From: Xestospongia muta
Taxonomy: Eukaryota > Porifera > Demospongiae > Haplosclerida > Petrosiidae
Direction: 5' to 3'
DNA length: 64,000 nucleotides
Assembly (NCBI GenBank): GCA_963693285.1
Contig: OY848922.1
Coordinates: 6,126,923 to 6,190,922, forward strand
The notes under the pieces are model-generated. The model worked only from the letters and a program-made list of their open reading frames with translations, did no database searches and was not told where the DNA came from. Below, piece after piece: positions 58,120-64,000 of this stretch; within the stretch, counting starts at the first letter, position 1, and each line of letters opens with the position of its first letter. A program made the translations under genes and the position numbers.

Positions 58120-58562
58120 CTCTTATGTTGAGGATTAATACCTACAAATACATTCATCTCAGTAACTTTATCAGGTTTCCAATTACGATAAAGTAACCAT
58201 ATCTTAGCATACTTTTCTAACCTGTACTGAGCAAATTTGTTTGTTTTTTCCACTGGAAAGGTCAAAACAGCACTAGTAATGAGTAAATTAAAGCAATGCA
58301 TATATATTGCTTGAGTGAAGCACAAGTAATGATGTTGGGTCTGTCTCTCCATCTTACTCCACCTCCTTCCACTCCTCCTCTCACAATACCATGTCTCACT
58401 CTTCCTTTTGCTGTTTTTTTCCATAGATCACTAACTATGTCATCCACTTCAGACTCATTAAAGTCATTGCTTCCATGTTTATCATCAACCACTAACACTT
58501 CATATCTAGTTTATTATCACTACTACTATCATAACGTTATGTACTCTCTTCCTCAGATGTAA
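58120..58562 (-). pseudogene. piggyBac N-terminal relic P8
   Basis: 58498-58330 reads SNDFNESEVDDIVSDLW then RHGIVRGGVEGGGVRWRDRP, an acidic stretch followed by Arg/Gly repeats, like the N-terminus of P5. 58260-58140 reads AQYRLEKYAKIWLLYRNWKP and DKVTEMNVFVGI, close to the early piggyBac domain (Trp-x-Pro then Val-x-Glu-Met). It is cut off by the TA microsatellite. Confidence 0.6.
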
Positions 58563-58823
58563 TGTCTGACCAATTATCAAACACCTGATCAACATTCAAG
58601 TTTGTTCTATATTATATTAATATTTCAACATTATATTAATATTTAAAAAGAAAATAAGATTAAAGAAAACCTTATAACAACAAGTAAATATTAACTTGAC
58701 AAAGAAAAGCCACTTAAAATAATAGACTGTTAACAGCTGATCACAGTATAATAATACAGTGGTTTTTAATTAACATTCCGTCCGTTACAATTTGTGACAG
58801 TAGATGTTTCACAAAGGTGAGCA

Positions 58824-58841
58824 TGTCACGAATTTGTGACA
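58824..58841. repeat. 18-bp near-palindrome, piggyBac subterminal type
   Basis: TGTCACGAATTTGTGACA, one base from the perfect palindrome at 21723-21740. A half copy (CAATTTGTGACAG) is at 58789-58801. It lies on the 5' side of relic P8 and is probably its subterminal repeat. Confidence 0.55.
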
Positions 58842-58849
58842 GTGGTCTT

Positions 58850-59513
58850 CTAAGTGATAAGATTTATGAGTGTGTGAATATAAGATATTTTGTAAATACT
58901 TTCTAAGTGATGGTGCTTGTTAACTTATTAAAAAGTAATTGTTGAAGTGAGTGTGATTATTTGGAATGCACCTAGCTATTTAAAAGATGTCTTAGTGTGA
59001 GTATTTTATCATTATTATTGCCAATCATTATCCATTTATAATTGCCACATTTTATTAATCTATTATCGTATTTCAAACACTAAAATTTCTACTTTCTTTG
59101 CCTGACTAAAGATTGATTGTACTATTGTTGAACTTTTAAGAACTTCTTTACTATTAAAGAAGACAATTGTATGGAGAAGTGTAAATGATGTCAAGTACTA
59201 TATGTATAAATGGAGTTAGTCCTACCAATTACATATATATGTAGTATATAAAGACTGCTATGTTCATGAGCAAGAAGTAATAATGTGGTATAATATATAT
59301 GTTCACCTCATGTATGAAGTTACTGATATTTACTTGTATGTCAGTGAAGCCAGCCAGTCTCTCTAATTTGATATCAAATATGTAGCCAATGTATACACTT
59401 TACTCTATAGTTATTGATATTAATTTTATTACCATAAGAAAATACTGTTATTAAGCAGATAAGCAAAATCACACTAAACCTAAGGGATCAGCATTAATAT
59501 ATTTTTATTATTT
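58850..59513. other. Intergenic, no gene seen
   Basis: AT-rich sequence downstream of the ROCO-like gene on the minus strand. Confidence 0.45.
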
Positions 59514-59519
59514 ATGTGA
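59514..59519 (-). promoter_or_regulatory. Likely polyadenylation signal of the ROCO-like gene
   Basis: AATAAA on the minus strand, about 118 nt past the stop codon that ends at 59637. Confidence 0.5.
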
Positions 59520-59636
59520 ATTAACAAAAGAACACACCAAATAAATGTTTGCTAAAATTTAGCATTTAATGAAAATAAACTTAAATCAAAAGAGTAACAA
59601 TATAAAACTTTCATAACTAAAAGGGACAAAGTTACT

Positions 59637-62600
59637 TTATTCATTTTTAATCGAGAGAAAATGACGTATGTTTTCAGCAACAGACAGGTCATCAACAGGA
59701 GGTAACTCTACAGCTGTTATGATGACACTCCACTTAACTTCAGTAGGTCGTCCATCGATCCATAATTGAAGAACCTCAGACAGTCTCCGTTTATCACTGA
59801 AATAACTTTGTTGTAGGGACATCAAATCTCCATAATCAATGTTCAATGCTTCTCCTATTTCATACCATTTATACGCAATAGGAGATAGTAAACGGAAGAC
59901 CTGTACTTTGTCTGGTTTGCTTTCTGCAAAATAATGAATATAAAAATGAATTATTACTAGAGAGTACAGAAAATCCTTAAAACATAAAAATATAGAATAA
60001 ATTGATTTAGAAATGAATTACTCTAGGGAACAAATAAACAGTATTTGATTGAGAGACAACACAACTTAAAAGTCAGTCTTCAAAAAAGTATATAAGTCTA
60101 TCCAAAAGACTTTGTTCACTTACCAATATCTATGGTAATGTGATCTCTTGTCTCAGCCTCAGATGGAGAAATGTATGGTGTAGCAGTACTTTGTTCTAAA
60201 TAAAAAAAAAACATGAGGTAAATAAATCTTTAAAAAGTTAAAATCTCATTAAATCAGATTTAACTGGTTGCTGTAAGTATCCATATAAAAATATCATACA
60301 TGTGATGATATGGTTTGACAATTAAAGAATCCAGTGCACAGGCTGACATAATTTGAGATTATTATGAAACGTTTGCCGGAATTATTATTACCATTTTGAG
60401 ATAATATTTCTTGCACAATACGAAGTTGACCAATGGCTTTTAGAGCTTCAATGAAATCTTCTCTGTTAGCATTTCCACTTTTTAACCATGTTACTAACAT
60501 GTCTTTACGAGATGGTGCAGGTTGATAGTGATTGAGTGCTTTAATATCTTTTATTACAGCATCTTTAACACCAAGATGTATACCCAAAATTTCCCAGTCA
60601 TTAACCTCTTTTATGAGCTTTACAAGAGCAGAGAGATGACATTCACCTATTATAAAAATACAATAAGACAATGTTACCATGACAACATTACCTAGTGGTC
60701 CATTTGGTAGATTAGAGGAGACTAAAATAACAGCTACTTCATCTTCTAGAATTTGAAAGACATAAAATAATCACAAACCATCCATAAAAATATATAATGC
60801 AGAAATGGTGAACAAAAAGAAGTCCTAACTAATTTATATTGATTAACACACTTCACAATGATAGGTTGACCTAATAGTGTACTATAGTCATTATTAAATA
60901 CAATGTATTTACTTAGTTATATTTCAGATAAACGTATCAACACAACATTACCTTTTTCAATGGCATTCTTTGATGTATTTGCAGGGTCTGATAATGAAAA
61001 AATGTGAATCTACTATGCAATACTATAATCTTACCAATTAGCCAACAGGTTTGTCTTTTATCAATTAATTCAAGTGTTGGGAGCTGTTTTTCAATACTGC
61101 ATCTCATTAAAGGTGGCTCATCATCCCAAGATATAATAACTGGATGTAACTTGTATCCACCTTCAATGTGCTCTTGTTTACAAGGGACAGTTACTTCAGC
61201 TTTGAGTGCCCCTTCATCATATGCCAATATATCAGCACAAGCTGATATAGCTTCACAGATAACTTTGCGCAATTTAAAGCAATTTTTCGTTACACCATTG
61301 TAGTAGACTTCAATCCAATAGAATCGATCAACTAATAAGACAGAACCAAATAAATCTTCAGAATAAAGTAAAACAGCATAACGAAGCTGTCTTGGAAATG
61401 CAATTGAACAACTATCTATATCAAATTGTGGACTTTCTGTTCTGTCAACAAGAGCAACTACAACAGCTGGAAACACACCCTAAAAATAGAGAACGATGTT
61501 ATTTTTTATTAATTATCAAAACAAGTTTGCAGAAATTATACTAATTTGCAAGAGAATGCTTTTAACACTAACAAAATCAATGATTGTTGAGTTGTAGAAC
61601 AGTTACATCACTTACCTGAGGAACGACTTTACTTCTGAATGTAATAATCATTGGATCACACTTTCTTTGAAAAACAACTATGTCTGTCTCTTTTGCTTGT
61701 TTAGGTGGTAATACTACTGGCATAAAATAGCGCTTAACACCATCAGTTGTCGAGAGTGGAGTAATGATATGCAGATAACGAAGCAGCGTTAAAAAGGCAT
61801 GCTTTGTAAAAAGAGAAGAAACAAATGGTAGGCAAACTTTATCAAGTAAAGATTCATCAAATACTCCAAATTCTCGAAATGCTCGCTGAGTGTCTGGTGT
61901 TATAGACTTACCCTCGAGTAAAATATCCTCTAAGGAGTCTACAAATGACACACGTATCAATGCTGAGAGCAGGTCAAGGAGATATTGAGGATTACTAAAT
62001 ATTACGTTACGAAGGACAATTGGAAAATACAAGAACAAGGCCATGGTATGTAAGTGGGATAAAGACTTGAGGACATCATTTATATCCATACCAAGACTAA
62101 CTCCAAAACTATGACAAGATTGTAATGAAATTATTCCATGATCCTCGTGTGACGCCTCCTCTTTCAAACGCAATTCAAACATATACCAACGTACTGGTAT
62201 GGGCGCAGCGATGCTAATGTCCTTCTCGTAGGACATAATGTGCTCTCGAAGAGAAGATGATATGTTCCTTCGATTCCACCAACAAAGATTATCAACAGGA
62301 AATATGAGCTCTTTTGTATCTTCATTATGAAAAATAAAATGGTCATGAAACTCACTAAGAGTAGACAGTAGCTTCTCATTCTTAAATTCTAATGACTCAT
62401 AGCTATAGAATAGTTTACTCAGACCCGTAATCTTATCATAGCAAGTGCCAATGATCATAAAAAGTGGTAAGCTTTTCTTTCCTTTTACAACAATAGTATT
62501 TTTAGAAGAAACTATTGAACGTACAAAATGCTCTATCAGCTCTAGGTTGGTCATCTGTAACTCACTGGGTTGATTGAGCAACTTACCATTCAGTGAGTAG

Positions 62601-64000
62601 CAAAACTGAGGCTTTTCAAAAAAGCTTTCTGTTAACTTTGTACAGATTATATTTATGGTATTGCCACGAATAAATGCTCGTGATACATCAGCAAATTGTG
62701 GCTGGCCACCACTATCAAGAACATTTATCCATGTGGCTTTGTGGCGGTTTTGTGTTGTCTTTTGCTCTGCAAAAATTTTTGCTAATTTCTTAGAATATTG
62801 ATCACGATCTGGATTGGTATTGTAAGCTGAAATTGCTCTAGCTGGGCTGTTGCTAGAAACTACAGATCGTGTAGCTTCATCAGATGACACCGTTGCACTA
62901 TTTAAAGACATATGATAGCTAGTGAAATCTTTGGTTTCCTCCTTTTTTTGGCTGTATTTTGTGGATGTAACAATATCTGTATCCAACTCTTTCGATTCAT
63001 ATTCTGATTTGGTTGATGTTATAGCAGTAGGCAACAGTGAAGCAGCATTGTGACTTTCTACTTTTTGTATAGCTGACCCAGTAATGCTAATGCCGGTTTC
63101 ATCAGTTCTCGACCATTGGGGTGATTCTGTAGATAAAGATTTTCCACTAGCATCTTCTGAAATGGGATCATCGGTTTCTTGTTGTGAATCTTGCTCTAGT
63201 GCATGAATTGCATCTGAGAGCATCCTTAGCAAGTCAAGACTGGTAACCTTTTCCCATATCTTTCCTTCATTGTGTCCAGCAACCCTCTCTAACGCTCGTA
63301 TAGGTCTTGTTGCTAATGCTGTACTGTTGTGAAATTTAGGTGCACTCCAGTTGAACAGAAGTGACTTGAATGCTGTTTTACCAACACATGGTGGTCCCAT
63401 AAGAACAAGTCTCATGTTAGTCAGTCGAACATTGCCTTTGTGGAGTCCACGTTTGAAAAGCCGTTGTAATGCTGTAGCAAAGAAAACCAAAGGATATTAG
63501 ATTACTGTTAGAATAATGTATTGTGCTAGTAGTATGTTAGCATACTAATCATATTAATAACATAAAGTATACAATCTTTTACAGTATTTTTGATAACAAA
63601 GATATTAATAAATATATATTTGTTTTAAGATTGAAGATTATCATTAAATTGACTACAGAATATTAGCCTATAGAGATGTCTGCATACAGAAATAGAAGAA
63701 AGTACAGTATTGTTTGTTAATTAAGAAACCTCCCTCAATTATACTTCCAATTTTTAATTGTAATATCTTAATTTGCTAATTGCCATAACTTCAAATTCTG
63801 TACTTCAATGTCCCCTCAATTGGAACATACTGATATATGTTTTAGTATGGTCATATATATATGTTCTACTATTATATAAATTATACCAAAAAAATGAAGT
63901 TTGTTGTGATGTGCATAGTAGTTAATTGTTACTAATTATCAAATACATACCTTCATCTATTAACAGTTTTGCAATGTTTCGATAGCCTCTACTCTGAGCT
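59637..64000 (-). CDS. Ankyrin - ROCO-like GTPase - COR - tandem death-domain protein, 3' part
   Basis: Exons: 64000-63951 (partial), 63471-61616, 61479-61035, 60987-60952, 60646-60392, 60195-60124, 59923-59637 (stop). All are GT-AG and in phase, giving 999 visible residues. Residues 1-16 end an ankyrin repeat (GYRNIAKLLIDE). The P-loop GPPCVGKT is at about 42-49 and STALATRPIRALE just after it. About 200 Ser/Thr-rich residues precede LDSGGQPQF (about 267). IGTCYDK replaces the usual Asn-Lys-x-Asp. RWYMFEL (about 443) starts COR-like sequence, which continues through the 61 kb exon (FPRQLRYAVLLYSED). Death-type domains lie at about 796-880 (WEILGIHLGV, DMLVTWL) and 905-999 (KWYEIGEALNI, EVLQLWIDG). 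ROC-COR modules are GTP-dependent switches, and death domains recruit partners in apoptosis or immunity. That role is inferred here. Similar to DAPK1/MFHAS1-like families; no kinase is visible. Confidence 0.9.

Noticed and set aside
58017..58424. 135-codon ORF ending in Ile-Tyr repeats, and similar frames at 1254-1448 and 7979-8260
   Set aside because: The repeated residues come from translation of TA microsatellites. Only the upstream part at 58140-58260 has piggyBac similarity, and it is annotated as a relic.
1..64000. CRISPR arrays, rRNA or tRNA genes
   Set aside because: The repeats present are dispersed transposon copies and microsatellites without regular spacers, and I found no cloverleaf-type or rRNA-like sequence by eye.

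Overview
The window reads as metazoan nuclear DNA, most likely from a marine demosponge such as Amphimedon. That identification is inference. It rests on AT-rich DNA, introns as short as 47-52 bp with GT/AG ends, 99-nt ankyrin exons, a ROCO-like GTPase joined to death domains, and a very dense mix of old DNA transposons. I found no bacterial operon, CRISPR array, rRNA or tRNA.

Host genes. All the convincing host genes lie on the minus strand. (1) At 59.6-64.0 kb is the 3' part of an apparently intact multi-exon gene. It encodes the end of an ankyrin repeat, a P-loop GTPase with a long Ser/Thr-rich insert, COR-like regions and two death-type domains. Seven exons join in phase, giving 999 visible residues, and the gene runs off the right edge. 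(2) At 47.2-48.8 kb is a decayed paralogue of the same gene (COR, COR-C and death parts), with a frameshifted ankyrin exon at 51.3 kb. (3) At 22.2-27.3 kb is the 5' part of an ankyrin-repeat gene (four exons, start codon at 27332). One further intact ankyrin exon lies at 9.0 kb inside a transposon block. The window therefore looks like a same-strand array of related Ank/ROCO/death genes in different states of preservation.

Transposon territory. 0.2-21.8 kb and 53.5-58.9 kb are transposon graveyards. They hold at least eight piggyBac relics, all on the minus strand, and two THAP/DDE_4 deletion derivatives. They also hold a Mutator-like transposase with a second fragment of it, a pogo-like transposase, Ty3/gypsy gag-pol relics, and two copies of a TA-flanked inverted-repeat element carrying a HIRAN-like exon. 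One piggyBac (17360-21841) still has TTAA at both ends and is interrupted by a Mutator-like fragment and by the pogo-like element. Two 3-kb blocks (245-3798 and 6957-10035) are copies of one composite locus that have lost different internal pieces.

Middle region. 27.5-53.5 kb is mostly non-coding and AT-rich, with several pairs of direct repeats, small inverted-repeat elements, a Ty1/copia RNase H remnant, and two copies of an orphan first exon. One inverted-repeat element (27767-28252) contains a short ORF resembling the mitochondrial N-terminus of enoyl-CoA hydratase, a possible captured host exon. A 402-bp element at 36467-36868 shares its ends with the pogo-like transposase element at 20.3 kb, and an empty-site copy of its locus is present near 42.05 kb.
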